Source: an uncultured Blautia sp.
GTDB lineage: Bacteria; Bacillota; Clostridia; Lachnospirales; Lachnospiraceae
Direction of reading: 5' to 3'
Assembly: GCA_945864225.1 (NCBI GenBank)
Contig: CAMBAL010000008.1
Span: 1 to 64,000 of the forward strand
DNA: 64,000 nucleotides
Within the stretch, counting starts at the first letter, position 1. Every line of letters starts with the position of its first letter. This document shows positions 1 through 9,023 of this stretch, piece by piece. A program made the translations under genes and the position numbers. Below the pieces are notes generated by a model. That model saw only the letters and a program-made list of their open reading frames with translations, searched no databases and was not told where the DNA came from.

Positions 1-1411
1 GACGTTCTTCCCTTTTTGTGAACAGCATTTCAAAAGCTCCGATCACATATTTTCTTGTATCTGCCGGATCAATCACGGTATCCACATAGCCTCTTGCAGC
101 AGCGGATTCCACACCGGACTGAAGTGTTCTGTATTCGGCAGCTTTTTCATTCAGAGTTGCAGCATCTGCTCCGGCATACATGATCTTTGCAGCCAGAGAA
201 GCATCCATCATTCCGATTTCTGCGCTGTCCCATGCATAAACCATATCTGCACCGATTGCCTTGCTGTTCATTGCCACATATGCAGTACCATATGCCTTTC
301 CGATAATCACATTGACTTTCGGAACAGTAGCAGAAGCAAAAGCATGTACCATTTCACCAACGGATTTTGCCATCATTTTTTCATTGCAAACGGTTGCCTT
401 AAAACCTGTTACATTTGTAAGAGTAAGTACCGGGATATCAAAAGCATCACAGAATTTCACAAAAGCTGCTGCTTTTCTTGCACCTCTTGCAGAAAGAGTG
501 CCGTCAAATTCTTCTGTCTTATTTCCTTCTGCATCATAAACTTCGCTTCTGTTGGCAACAGCTCCGATGGTTGCACCATTCAGACGAAGGAAGCCTGTAA
601 CAACATCTTTTCCGTAACCGGCTTTTGTCTCAAAGAATGCGCCGTTGTCTGCGATTCTGGAAAGGGCGATTCCGGTATCTCCTGTACAGTTGGCAATATC
701 TTCACATACACGGTTCAGATCATCTGTACATTCCTCATAGGAATCATTATCTTCACAGTTGGATGGAAGCAGGCTGACTAATTCACGGATCTGTGCGAGG
801 ATCTCCTCTTCAGTTCCGACAGCATCGATCAGTCCGGTCTCTTCACTCTGGAAATCTGCTGCTGCAGTATCGCATTTGGATACATGATTTCCTTCCAGTG
901 CGTTCGGAGTATTTACGAACATTTTTCCATTTTTGGCTTCCATAAAGGTGAAATCTGTCAGTGCCGGAACGACTGCCATTCCACCGCCGCAGGTACCAAA
1001 AATTGCTGTGATCTGCGGAATCATTCCGGATGCCATCGTCTGTTTCAGATAAATGCTTCCGAATGCATTCAGCGCATCTGTAGCTTCCTGCAGACGAAGA
1101 CCTGCGCAGTCTACCAGTCCGATTACCGGAGCGCCTGTTTTCATTGCCAGATCATACAGTGCAGAAATCTTTTTCGCATGCATTTCTCCAACTGTACCAT
1201 TCAGTACAGAAGCATCCTGACTGTAAACATATACCAGATTTCCATCGATCACACCATAACCGGTAATGACACCGTCAGAAGGTGCTTTTTTTTCAGTCAT
1301 ATTAAAATCGGTTGTTCTGGCTGTTACACTTCGTCCGATTTCAACAAAACTGTTTGCATCAAGCAAAGAAGTAATTCTTGTGCCTGCTAAGCCTTGTGTT
1401 GCATTACTCAT
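1..1411 (-). CDS. Acyl-CoA carboxyltransferase (MmdA/PccB-like), 3' end outside window
   Basis: About 470 residues are visible; the C-terminus runs off the left edge. The protein reads as a biotin-dependent acyl-CoA carboxyltransferase of the methylmalonyl-CoA decarboxylase alpha / propionyl-CoA carboxylase beta type, with both crotonase-like halves. Visible marks are an oxyanion-type glycine run (GTCGGGMAVVPALTDF) in the first half and KAYGTAYVAMNSKAIGAD followed by AWDSAEIGMMDA in the second. The start MSNATQGLAGTR is fixed by a GGAGGG ribosome site at 1421-1426. Such enzymes move carboxyl groups between biotin and acyl-CoA, either in sodium-pumping decarboxylases or in fatty-acid or propionate metabolism. 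Which one applies cannot be decided without the downstream genes (biotin carrier, membrane beta subunit), which lie outside the window. Confidence 0.85.
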   Translation of the reverse strand, partial: MSNATQGLAGTRITSLLDANSFVEIGRSVTARTTDFNMTEKKAPSDGVITGYGVIDGNLVYVYSQDASVLNGTVGEMHAKKISALYDLAMKTGAPVIGLVDCAGLRLQEATDALNAFGSIYLKQTMASGMIPQITAIFGTCGGGMAVVPALTDFTFMEAKNGKMFVNTPNALEGNHVSKCDTAAADFQSEETGLIDAVGTEEEILAQIRELVSLLPSNCEDNDSYEECTDDLNRVCEDIANCTGDTGIALSRIADNGAFFETKAGYGKDVVTGFLRLNGATIGAVANRSEVYDAEGNKTEEFDGTLSARGARKAAAFVKFCDAFDIPVLTLTNVTGFKATVCNEKMMAKSVGEMVHAFASATVPKVNVIIGKAYGTAYVAMNSKAIGADMVYAWDSAEIGMMDASLAAKIMYAGADAATLNEKAAEYRTLQSGVESAAARGYVDTVIDPADTRKYVIGAFEMLFTKREER

Positions 1412-1474
1412 TCTTGTTTGCCCTCCATTTTCTATAAGAATTTTAAAGCATAACCAAAATTTTAGCCGATTATA

Positions 1475-1503
1475 ATTCTACCCTTTTTTTCAAATTTTTT
1501 CAA
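1475..1503 (-). promoter_or_regulatory. SigA-type promoter of the carboxyltransferase gene
   Basis: On the minus strand TTGAAA (1498-1503) and TAGAAT (1475-1480) are separated by 17 bp in an AT-rich stretch upstream of the GGAGGG site. The match is good but not perfect, so this is a prediction. Confidence 0.5.
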
Positions 1504-1545
1504 TACTTTTTCTAATATTTGTTAATAATTTAACCCTGAATTTAA

Positions 1546-2901
1546 TTAATGGAAAAAGTCATGAAAAACCCGGTCGGCACACCAGAGATAGCTGATTCTG
1601 TCTATGCTTTTTTCTGCAGTCAGAGGGATACGGAGCAATTCTTCTTTTTCCAGCCAGTAAGAAACTTCTCCGATCGTCTGCCCTTTCTTTACCGGGGCTT
1701 CCAGTTTTTTTGGAAGAGACACTCTGATCCGGATCTCGTCTCCATTTTTCATCAGTACTTTCTGATTTTTTTCATCATCAGATACCGTGTATTCCCCCTT
1801 CAGATAAACCGGTGTTCCGGGAAACAATCCCTTCTCTACGCCGTTTCCGACCTGCCTTTTTTTCAGTACAGGTTCTTTCCAGAAGGTCTGATAACGGAAG
1901 TTTTCGTCCCCGTATTCCAGAAGCGCAAGTGTGTCTTTCCATTTATAAGACTTGTGTCCCGGCCACCCGCAGCCCAGAAGGGATACAATAAATGTTTTTT
2001 CTCCTCTTCTGCATGCACACACATAGCAGTATCCTGCATCTCCCGTAAATCCTGTTTTTCCGGATAAAACACCTTCCGTCATATCAAGCAGAGCATTGGC
2101 GTTATGGACAGAAAACTGCCGTTTTCCGCTCAGATCCGAAAAAGAATATTCTCTCGTCTGTGTAATATTTACAAATGTTTGGTTCCGGATGGCATAACGC
2201 ATGATCAGTGCCAGATCCGCTGCCGTCGTATGGTGTGTACCCCCCTCATCTTCTGCGTCCAGACCGTTCGGGGTCACAAAATGGGTATCACGGCATCCGA
2301 TTTCTTCGGCCTTTTCATTCATCATCTTTGCAAACCCTTCCACAGATCCCCCGATATGTTCTGCAATTGCCACTGCTGTATCATTATGGCTTTTCAGCAT
2401 CAGTGAATACAGAAGGTCTTCCAGATAATACTGTTCTCCTTCTCTCATGTTCAGTTTTACTTCCGGCTGTGATGCGGCATTTGCAGAAACGATGACATAA
2501 TCGTCCCCCGGAGCATTTTCAAGAGCCAGAATACAGGTCATAACTTTCGTGGTGCTGGCCATTGGCCTGGCAGTTTCTCCCTCTTTTTCGTAAAGAATCC
2601 TTCCGGTATCTGCATCCATCAGAACTGCCGACAACGCATACAGACTATCCGGGCCATCCTTCTTATTATAAAGCTTATCCGGGCTGTCTTCCTGCATATA
2701 CAGGTTATCTGAAACACTCTCTCGGGCATACAGCTTATCCGAAGCACTTTCCTGCATATACAGCTTATCCAAAGCGCTTTCCTGCATATATATCTTATCC
2801 GAAGCACTTTCCTGTGCATACAGCATCCTATAAACAAGCAGGATTCCCATCATAAGCAGAAACATACAAAAAGAAACAGCGGAACAGAATTTCCTTCTCA
2901 T
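1546..2901 (-). CDS. Membrane-anchored D-alanyl-D-alanine carboxypeptidase (peptidase S11) with decapeptide repeats
   Basis: A penicillin-binding DD-carboxypeptidase that trims the terminal D-Ala from peptidoglycan stem peptides outside the membrane. The S11 motifs are present in order: SxxK as STTK in MASTTKVMTCI, SxN as SHN in LKSHNDTAVAIAEH, and KTG in LSGKTGFTGDAGYC. A single hydrophobic segment (about residues 7-25) acts as anchor or uncleaved signal. Between it and the catalytic domain, residues 27-86 are six near-copies of a ten-residue unit (LYMQESASDK type). The start at 2901 (MRRKFC) is preferred over an in-frame ATG at 2913 because GAGGTGG lies just before it. Downstream of scpA/scpB, as dacB lies near scpAB in Bacillus. 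The C-terminal region resembles the beta-rich PBP5 C-domain. Confidence 0.85.
   Translation of the reverse strand: MRRKFCSAVSFCMFLLMMGILLVYRMLYAQESASDKIYMQESALDKLYMQESASDKLYARESVSDNLYMQEDSPDKLYNKKDGPDSLYALSAVLMDADTGRILYEKEGETARPMASTTKVMTCILALENAPGDDYVIVSANAASQPEVKLNMREGEQYYLEDLLYSLMLKSHNDTAVAIAEHIGGSVEGFAKMMNEKAEEIGCRDTHFVTPNGLDAEDEGGTHHTTAADLALIMRYAIRNQTFVNITQTREYSFSDLSGKRQFSVHNANALLDMTEGVLSGKTGFTGDAGYCYVCACRRGEKTFIVSLLGCGWPGHKSYKWKDTLALLEYGDENFRYQTFWKEPVLKKRQVGNGVEKGLFPGTPVYLKGEYTVSDDEKNQKVLMKNGDEIRIRVSLPKKLEAPVKKGQTIGEVSYWLEKEELLRIPLTAEKSIDRISYLWCADRVFHDFFH
2644..2823 (-). repeat. Six in-frame 30-bp tandem repeats inside the carboxypeptidase gene
   Basis: Codons 27-86 encode LYAQESASDK, IYMQESALDK, LYMQESASDK, LYARESVSDN, LYMQEDSPDK and LYNKKDGPDS. 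The first four copies are nearly identical in DNA as well as protein; the last two have diverged. The unit is an exact multiple of three, so copy-number change would keep the frame. Confidence 0.9.
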
Positions 2902-3025
2902 AATCCACCTCATTTCAGATAATCACCAAAAAAATCAGGGGTTCTTGTCCGAAAAGATTTTCATCCTTCCAAACCGTTATGATACAGGATAATTCTATGC
3001 CGCCATATCTGTCAGATATTCGCCG

Positions 3026-3820
3026 TCACCCGTTATAAGTTCTGTCAAACCGTGAAGACAATTTCTTTTCTTCTCCGGAAAGTGCAAAAAGCTCCTCCAG
3101 GTACTGCGGAGATTCCTTCAGCGCTTCCATGTAAAGTTCTTTCAGCTGAGCCACCTGTGCTTCACTGTTTTTTGCAGGTTCTCTGTCCATAAAGTGATCC
3201 GTCACGTAAGTACTTTTTTGCCCGAACAGCAAACCGCCGATAAATACAAGTGCTTTTTTCCGCCTTCCATTATTATCACAAACCATGCAATTCGTAACCA
3301 GCTTCATCATCCGCAGTGACCAGTAAATCCTGAATGGCGATATTTCCGGTATGGCTTCATGGATTACTTCCGCATAAGATTTCTTAGGTACAATACAATC
3401 CGACGGATAATACCGCAAAGGATCTTTCCCTGTTTCGAGCATCAGCGTACGGTCCAGTTCCTTTTCGGAAAGTGTATGGGAAATGATTCCCTCATCATTC
3501 AAACGGTTCACTGTAGGATGACAGGTGGAATCCAGAAGATAATGACATCCGAATCCCAGAAGATACGCAAGCAACGGACGGTTTCCTGTCTCTCTGACAA
3601 GTTTCATGCCTCTCTCAAAAAACGGGCGTGCCTTCTCTTTATGCATCCGCACTCCTGCAGAGGTTGTTTTTTTATCCATCAGAAGATAAAACAGAATATC
3701 CGGTCCGTGCAGTCCGATCCGGTACAGATCTCCGTTCTCACGAATAATTTCTTTCATTTCTTCAGATAATTTTTTGTAAATGTTTTTTCCAAATAAATCA
3801 TGTGTATACGTTGTCGGCAT
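3026..3820 (-). CDS. Zinc-dependent phospholipase C-like protein
   Basis: 264 residues beginning MPTTYTHDLFGKNIYKKL, which is typical of the cytoplasmic zinc_dep_PLPC family in Clostridia. Likely metal ligands are the N-terminal His (TYTH), HGPD near residue 39 and the pair in GFGCHYLLDSTCHPTVN around residue 110. No signal peptide is seen, so secretion is doubtful and the true substrate is unknown. The gene starts 12 nt after scpB stops, and its GAGGTG ribosome site overlaps the scpB stop codon, so it is translated from the same mRNA. Family assignment is fairly secure; function is not. Confidence 0.75.
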   Translation of the reverse strand: MPTTYTHDLFGKNIYKKLSEEMKEIIRENGDLYRIGLHGPDILFYLLMDKKTTSAGVRMHKEKARPFFERGMKLVRETGNRPLLAYLLGFGCHYLLDSTCHPTVNRLNDEGIISHTLSEKELDRTLMLETGKDPLRYYPSDCIVPKKSYAEVIHEAIPEISPFRIYWSLRMMKLVTNCMVCDNNGRRKKALVFIGGLLFGQKSTYVTDHFMDREPAKNSEAQVAQLKELYMEALKESPQYLEELFALSGEEKKLSSRFDRTYNG

Positions 3821-3832
3821 ACGTTTTTCACC

Positions 3833-4402
3833 TCACACATCCAGCTTCAGCTGAATTTCTTCTTCTGCCTCTGCTTTAAAATCTTCAATCTTTACAGGAT
3901 CCGGAACAGGAAGCTCTTCCAGGCCCTGCACCCCAAAAGAGCGCAGGAATTCTTCCGTTGTACCAAACAGAAGCGGACGGCCCGGAGCATCCAAGCGCCC
4001 GAGTTCCTTCACCAGATTATATTCTACCAGCTTGTTCACTGCATGATCACACTTCACACCGCGGATTTTTTCAATCTCTGCCTTTGTCACAGGCTGCTTG
4101 TATGCAATGATCGACAGAGTTTCCAGCATAACCTCTGTCAATGCCGGTTTTTTCGGCTGCAATGCAATGCGGATCAGAGCTTCGTAATATTCCTTTTTGG
4201 TACACATCTGATACGACTGTTCCAGTTCAATAATCTGAATCCCTCTGTCCTCCTGCTGGTAACGGTCCATCATATGACCCAGAATCTTCCTGGTCGTTTC
4301 CGTATCCTGTCCCACCGCCTTTGCGATCTGAGTCAGTTCTACAGACTCTCCCATGGCAAATAACACAGCTTCAATGGCTGCTTCTGTTTTTTTTAATTCC
4401 AC
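3833..4402 (-). CDS. scpB: Segregation and condensation protein ScpB
   Basis: 189 residues of two winged-helix domains. ScpB dimers bind the ScpA kleisin and help SMC condense and segregate the chromosome. Diagnostic sequence includes LSIIAYKQPVTKAEIEKIRG and LGRLDAPGRPLLFGTT near the C-terminal half, both typical of ScpB. The start codon is GTG at 4402 with GAGG eight bases upstream. It follows scpA by 20 nt and precedes the phospholipase-like gene. The SMC partner is at the other end of this window. Confidence 0.95.
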   Translation of the reverse strand: MELKKTEAAIEAVLFAMGESVELTQIAKAVGQDTETTRKILGHMMDRYQQEDRGIQIIELEQSYQMCTKKEYYEALIRIALQPKKPALTEVMLETLSIIAYKQPVTKAEIEKIRGVKCDHAVNKLVEYNLVKELGRLDAPGRPLLFGTTEEFLRSFGVQGLEELPVPDPVKIEDFKAEAEEEIQLKLDV

Positions 4403-4422
4403 AAATATACCCTCATTCCTCT

Positions 4423-5208
4423 TTATTCATCGGCAAACTCTGTCAGATTCTTCCAGGTCTCGGGATCCGTCACCACCTGAACCTGAATATCATCAAAAAG
4501 ATGGTCCTGTTCTACCTGGATATGCCCCATTTTCATCAATTCCAGGATGGACAGAAATGTTACGATTACCTGAATTCTGGAATCCTGTGCAGTCAGAAGC
4601 TGACGGAAACTGAATTTCCGGTGAGTTGCTGCATATTCTTTCATTTCAAGCATTTTGTCCGAAAGACTGACTTCTTCTTTTTCAATCTTTCCGAATTTAC
4701 TTCGAATCGGGTCAATCTTATTTTCCTGTCTGCGGATAATGGATTGGTAAATGCTGTTCAGTTTTTCAATGGTCAGCCCCTCAAGAAGCGCCTGCGGATC
4801 CACCGGTTCCCGGTATTCCATGACTTCATCCGGAATGCTGGCTTTTTTGTAAAAGACTCCCACTGCATCATCCATACGGTCTTTCAGTTCATACGACATA
4901 TATTTGTACGTCTTATATTCCAGAAGTCTTGCCACAAGTTCCGCTCTCGGATCCTCTTCTTCCCCTTCCTCATTCACTTCTTTCGGAAGGAGCATCCGGC
5001 ATTTGATATCGATCAGGGTAGCTGCCATAACCATAAACTCACTCATGACACCCAGATCTTCTTTTTCCATTCCACGGATATATTCCATATACTGATCTGT
5101 AATCTCCACAATCGGGATATCATATATGTCAATTTTATTCTTGTCAATCAAATGAAGAAGCAGATCCAAAGGACCCTCAAATACATTCAGTTTTACAGGA
5201 ATTGCCAT
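4423..5208 (-). CDS. scpA: Segregation and condensation protein ScpA (kleisin)
   Basis: 261 residues, normal length. The N-terminus MAIPVKLNVFEGPLDLLLHL is the classic ScpA signature, followed by the SMC-neck-binding helices and a C-terminal winged-helix segment that contacts the SMC head. ScpA bridges the SMC dimer together with ScpB. The ribosome site is AGAGG. The gene lies 14 nt after the phosphoesterase gene and 20 nt before scpB, so the three are probably co-transcribed. Confidence 0.95.
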   Translation of the reverse strand: MAIPVKLNVFEGPLDLLLHLIDKNKIDIYDIPIVEITDQYMEYIRGMEKEDLGVMSEFMVMAATLIDIKCRMLLPKEVNEEGEEEDPRAELVARLLEYKTYKYMSYELKDRMDDAVGVFYKKASIPDEVMEYREPVDPQALLEGLTIEKLNSIYQSIIRRQENKIDPIRSKFGKIEKEEVSLSDKMLEMKEYAATHRKFSFRQLLTAQDSRIQVIVTFLSILELMKMGHIQVEQDHLFDDIQVQVVTDPETWKNLTEFADE

Positions 5209-5222
5209 ATACAGACCTCTTT

Positions 5223-6068
5223 CTAATCTCTTGTATCATCTGAATTTCCGTCTCCGGATTCCGGCTGTACCTCTGCCTGCGGCTTCATTACCAGCAGAAG
5301 AAGTTCTCTTGGATTATGAATCCTCAGAGGAACGGTGTGCTCTCCCAATCCTGCACTGACGATCATATGGCTGCCGCCCCTGTGAAAATCTCCGCAGCAA
5401 AACGGCGGAAAAAGCAGAAACTGCGGGCAGGTCAGTCCGTGATGTTCGGACAGCCGAAGCACACCTCCATGATAATGCCCGCACAAAATCACATCCGAGC
5501 CCCATGAAAAATAAGTATTTCCATATTTCGGATTGTGTGCCAGAAGAACATGGATTCCCTCCATATACGGAATTCCAATGAGAGATTCCAGTTCTGTCAG
5601 TGAAAGCATGGGAGACTTTGGTTTTTTGTAATACTGCATCGGCAATTCCAGACCGTAAAACACAAAATCTGTTCCTTTCAGTTCCGTGCTGGTGTGCTCA
5701 TTATGGAGAAAGCAGACACCAGCACTGGTCAGGCGGCGTTCATACTGCAGATACTGTTCTCTTGTTTCCGCGCATTCCTGCAGATACTGTTCATGATTTC
5801 CCAGCGCATAGTACACAGGAAAATACTCAGACAATTTTATCAAAAACTTTTCCGCAGGGCCCATAGTCTCCATCTCCGTGCGCACCAGCATATCTCCCAG
5901 AATCATCACTGCATCCGGCTGCTCTTCCATCAGCGCATCAAAAAGAGGCGTATTCTCCTCTCCGAATACTGCTCCGTGAAGATCGCTCAATATGGCAAGT
6001 TTTACCTCTTTTCCGCCTTTCAGTTTTGAAGTTTCTATTTCATATGTTTTCCGTCTGAATGTTTTCAT
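5223..6068 (-). CDS. Calcineurin-like metallophosphoesterase
   Basis: 281 residues with the full metallophosphoesterase motif set: SDLHG (DxH), MILGDML (GD), YALGNHEQ (GNHE), AHNPKYG and CGHYHGG (GHxH). The family hydrolyses phosphomonoesters or diesters using two metals; relatives such as YkuE act near the membrane, but no transmembrane segment is seen here. The longest open frame begins with TTG at 6092, but the ATG at 6068 (MKTFRRKTYEI) has AGGAGA just before it and is the likely start, 13 nt after the upstream stop. Substrate unknown. Confidence 0.8.
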   Translation of the reverse strand: MKTFRRKTYEIETSKLKGGKEVKLAILSDLHGAVFGEENTPLFDALMEEQPDAVMILGDMLVRTEMETMGPAEKFLIKLSEYFPVYYALGNHEQYLQECAETREQYLQYERRLTSAGVCFLHNEHTSTELKGTDFVFYGLELPMQYYKKPKSPMLSLTELESLIGIPYMEGIHVLLAHNPKYGNTYFSWGSDVILCGHYHGGVLRLSEHHGLTCPQFLLFPPFCCGDFHRGGSHMIVSAGLGEHTVPLRIHNPRELLLLVMKPQAEVQPESGDGNSDDTRD

Positions 6069-6081
6069 GAATCTCCTCTGA

Positions 6082-7110
6082 TCATTTTCCAAAACCGCAT
6101 TCCGGGAATGTACAGGTACTGCAGTTCAGGCACAGCCCCCCTTCTCCGTATGCGGCAATTTCCTCTGCATGTATTTCATCATCCGCCATAAGACGCGGAA
6201 GAATCAGGTCAAACACGGTTCGTTTCGCATACATCACACATCCCGGAAGTCCCACAACCGGAATACGTTTTCCATCTTTTTCGTAATAGGATACCAGAAG
6301 CATCGCACCCGGAAGTACCGGAGCACCGTAAGTCACGATTCTTACGCCGGCATCTTTGATCGCACCGGGAGTACGGTCATCAGGATCCACACTCATGCCG
6401 CCGGACAAAAGCACCATATCCGCCCCGTCATCAATAAACTTCCGGATATCTACGGTAATCTGCATCCTGTCATCTCCCGGAAGTGTCTGTCCCATAACCT
6501 CCGTCGGATATTCTGCCAGTTTCTCTCGCAGTACCGGCGTAAACGTATCCTGTATGATCCCTTTCTGCACTTCACTGCCGGTGGTAATGATTCCCACTTT
6601 TTTCTTCTGATAGGGAAGAATGGAAAAAATCGGTTCCGGTCCTGCAGCTTCACAGGCACGATCCATTTTTTCTTTTTCGATCACCAGTGGAATGATACGG
6701 GTTCCTGCAATCTTATTTCCTTTTTTTACCGGAAAATCTCCGTGTCTGGATGCGATCATCATTTCACCCAGACGATTGACACTGCGAAGTGCGTCACGGC
6801 GGATTTTCAAAAGACCGTCACAATCCGCAATCAGTTCAATCTTACCCTCACTTACCTCTGTCCCATGCATATGTTCTCCTGCACAGATATGATAGAGAAT
6901 CTCTGCTCCTTCATTTTCATGAAGAATTCCTTCCTGTTTTTCCCAGACAAAAAGATGTTCTTTGCCAACAGAAAGAAGCACAGAGATATCCTCCTCCTGA
7001 ACAACATGGCCTTTTTTAAAGAGCACGCCTTTCTTTTTGTCTTTGATGATCTGAGTAATGTCGTGACATAATACATGTCCGACTGCATCTTCTGTTCTGA
7101 TTTCTTTCAT
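6082..7110 (-). CDS. Molybdopterin-binding (MoeA/MogA-like) domain protein with C-terminal Cys cluster
   Basis: 342 residues. The second half carries the MoCF-biosynthesis fold: VGIITTGSEVQKG, QTLPGDD, DMVLLSGGMSVDPDDRTPGAI and VVGLPGCVMYAKRTVFD. The N-terminal half (MKEIRTEDAVGHVLCHDIT) resembles the first part of MoeA-like proteins. The last residues hold four cysteines, CLNCSTCTFPECGFGK, which could bind a metal or cluster. The family is linked to molybdenum cofactor handling, and related proteins accompany selenium-dependent molybdenum hydroxylases. No other molybdenum gene is in this window, and the neighbours are an ABC exporter (18 nt upstream) and a phosphoesterase. The exact role is inferred only. 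Confidence 0.75.
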   Translation of the reverse strand: MKEIRTEDAVGHVLCHDITQIIKDKKKGVLFKKGHVVQEEDISVLLSVGKEHLFVWEKQEGILHENEGAEILYHICAGEHMHGTEVSEGKIELIADCDGLLKIRRDALRSVNRLGEMMIASRHGDFPVKKGNKIAGTRIIPLVIEKEKMDRACEAAGPEPIFSILPYQKKKVGIITTGSEVQKGIIQDTFTPVLREKLAEYPTEVMGQTLPGDDRMQITVDIRKFIDDGADMVLLSGGMSVDPDDRTPGAIKDAGVRIVTYGAPVLPGAMLLVSYYEKDGKRIPVVGLPGCVMYAKRTVFDLILPRLMADDEIHAEEIAAYGEGGLCLNCSTCTFPECGFGK

Positions 7111-7128
7111 TGCAGACCATCCTCTCTT

Positions 7129-8877
7129 TTATAATCCTGCTTTACACAATCTTGCATAAACTCCGTCTTTTGCAAGGAGTTCCTGATGTGTTCCTTCTTC
7201 CGCAATTCCCGTTTCTGTAAGGACCAGAATCCGTTTGGCATTGCGTATAGTAGAAAGCCTGTGAGCAATTACAAACGTGGTTCTGTTTTCAGACAGGCGT
7301 TCCAGAGATTCCTGAACCACTTTTTCACTCTCATTATCAAGCGCAGATGTGGCTTCATCAAAAATCAGAATCGGCGGATTTTTCAGGAACACTCTGGCAA
7401 TTGAAAGACGCTGTTTCTGTCCTCCGGAAAGTTTTACGCCCCGCTGTCCGATATCGGTATCATAACCATCCGGCATTTCCATGATAAAATTATGCGCATT
7501 CGCCAGTCTTGCTGCACGAATGACCTCTTCGTCCGATGCCCCCGGTCTGCCGTAGCGGATATTATCCATAATACTTCCTGCAAACAGATAGACATCCTGC
7601 TGCACGATTCCGATCTGATCACGGAGATCCTTGAGACGTATTTTCCGGATATCATGGTCATCCAGATAAACAGCGCCTTCTGTAACATCATAAAATCTCG
7701 GAATCAGACTGCAGAGTGTCGTTTTTCCTGCTCCGGAAGTTCCTACAAGAGCCACATACTCTCCCGGCTTTACTTCCAGATTCACATTGGAAAGAACCTC
7801 TTCTTTATTATCTCCATAATGAAAAGAAACATTTTCAAAACGGATATCTCCATCCACATGATCCAGAGAAATCGCATCCGGTGCATCTTCAATATCCGGC
7901 TCGATCGCCATCATTTCCAGGAAACGGTCATAGCCGCTGTACCCGTTCTGGAATTGTTCGGTAAAGTTCACAAGCTTTGTCACCGGTTCCGTAAAGTTGC
8001 TGATATAAAGCAGAAAAGTAACCAGATCGGTGGTACCCAGTGTTCCATTCGCCAGAAAATAAGCTCCGGAAATCAGAGCAACCACTGTGATCAATGTGGT
8101 AAATGCATCCATTCCTGCATGATAGCCTGCCATAAAGCGATAGGTGACACTCTTGGAAGATACAAAGCGCTCATTTCCGCTGTGAAATTTCTCCATCTCT
8201 TTTTTTTCATTTCCAAAAGATTTCACGACACGGATTCCCGCAAGACTGTCTTCAATCTGGCTGTTAATATCTGCAATGCGTGCACGGTTTGCTTTAAAAG
8301 CGTTTTTCATCTTTGCATTATAAACCAGTGCATAAATCAGCATAATGACCACCACACCAAAACAGATGACGGCCATTTTGGGGTTTACATTGCAGAGAAT
8401 GATCATGGCGCCGATCAGCTTGATTACAGAAATAATAATATCCTCCGGACCATGATGAAGTAGTTCACTGATGTCAAAAAGGTCGCTGGTGATTCTGGAA
8501 AGCAGATGTCCTACTTTCTGGTTATCATAAAATGCGAAAGAAAGTTTCTGGTAATGGTTGAAAATCTCATTTCGCATATCGCGCTCAATATAGGTTCCCA
8601 TCATATGTCCATAATAAGTGATAAAATACCGGCTTAACAGCTGTACCAGAATCAGGCCGATCATGACTGCTCCGATCCGGAAGATCACATGCTGTGCCTG
8701 ATCTGCCCCCATCGTTCCAACCTGATTCATAATATATCGAACCAGAAGCGGAATGATCAGGGATACTGCGGCTCCCAGCATGGCAAAAAACAGATCCCAG
8801 AAAAACAATGCTTTATACGGCTTATAATAACCTGCAAGAAGTTTCAGCCGGTTTTCTTTTTTCTTCCGTTGTTCCAT
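7129..8877 (-). CDS. ABC exporter, fused permease and ATPase
   Basis: 582 residues in the typical half-transporter layout: a six-helix membrane domain (about residues 20-310) then an ATPase domain. Walker A is GTSGAGKTT, the signature is LSGGQKQR, Walker B is ILIFDEATSALD, and the H-loop is VIAHRLSTI. It probably works as a homodimeric multidrug or lipid exporter of the MsbA/LmrA class; the substrate cannot be read from sequence. It heads the run to the molybdopterin protein, the phosphoesterase and scpAB and has its own promoter and AGGAGG site. Confidence 0.9.
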   Translation of the reverse strand: MEQRKKKENRLKLLAGYYKPYKALFFWDLFFAMLGAAVSLIIPLLVRYIMNQVGTMGADQAQHVIFRIGAVMIGLILVQLLSRYFITYYGHMMGTYIERDMRNEIFNHYQKLSFAFYDNQKVGHLLSRITSDLFDISELLHHGPEDIIISVIKLIGAMIILCNVNPKMAVICFGVVVIMLIYALVYNAKMKNAFKANRARIADINSQIEDSLAGIRVVKSFGNEKKEMEKFHSGNERFVSSKSVTYRFMAGYHAGMDAFTTLITVVALISGAYFLANGTLGTTDLVTFLLYISNFTEPVTKLVNFTEQFQNGYSGYDRFLEMMAIEPDIEDAPDAISLDHVDGDIRFENVSFHYGDNKEEVLSNVNLEVKPGEYVALVGTSGAGKTTLCSLIPRFYDVTEGAVYLDDHDIRKIRLKDLRDQIGIVQQDVYLFAGSIMDNIRYGRPGASDEEVIRAARLANAHNFIMEMPDGYDTDIGQRGVKLSGGQKQRLSIARVFLKNPPILIFDEATSALDNESEKVVQESLERLSENRTTFVIAHRLSTIRNAKRILVLTETGIAEEGTHQELLAKDGVYARLCKAGL

Positions 8878-8919
8878 AATTTCCTCCTGTATAGGATTTC
8901 ACCTATTCATACAGGGTTC

Positions 8920-8949
8920 ATTATAACCCTGTCCGGTAACTTTTGTCAA
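8920..8949 (-). promoter_or_regulatory. SigA promoter upstream of the ABC exporter
   Basis: TTGACA (8944-8949) and TATAAT (8920-8925) on the minus strand, both perfect consensus, 18 bp apart. The 5' leader also contains a hairpin between CCTGTAT (8886-8892) and ATACAGG (8909-8915) whose proximal arm overlaps the start of the AGGAGG ribosome site, so it might affect translation. Confidence 0.75.
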
Positions 8950-8997
8950 AAGAATCTAACCGGAAATCTGTATGAAATATTTCTGAGAAAAACGTCA

Positions 8998-9023
8998 AAA
9001 AAGACTCATAAAAGAGCCTTTTT
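8998..9023 (-). terminator. Terminator of the second carboxypeptidase gene
   Basis: Arms AAAAAGACTC and GAGCCTTTTT around a six-base loop. On the minus strand the stem ends in a T run directly after the stop codon, which lies in the loop region. Confidence 0.7.

Noticed and set aside
2644..2823. Regular 30-bp repeats suggesting a CRISPR array
   Set aside because: There are no unique spacers; units are contiguous, in frame, and inside a protein gene.
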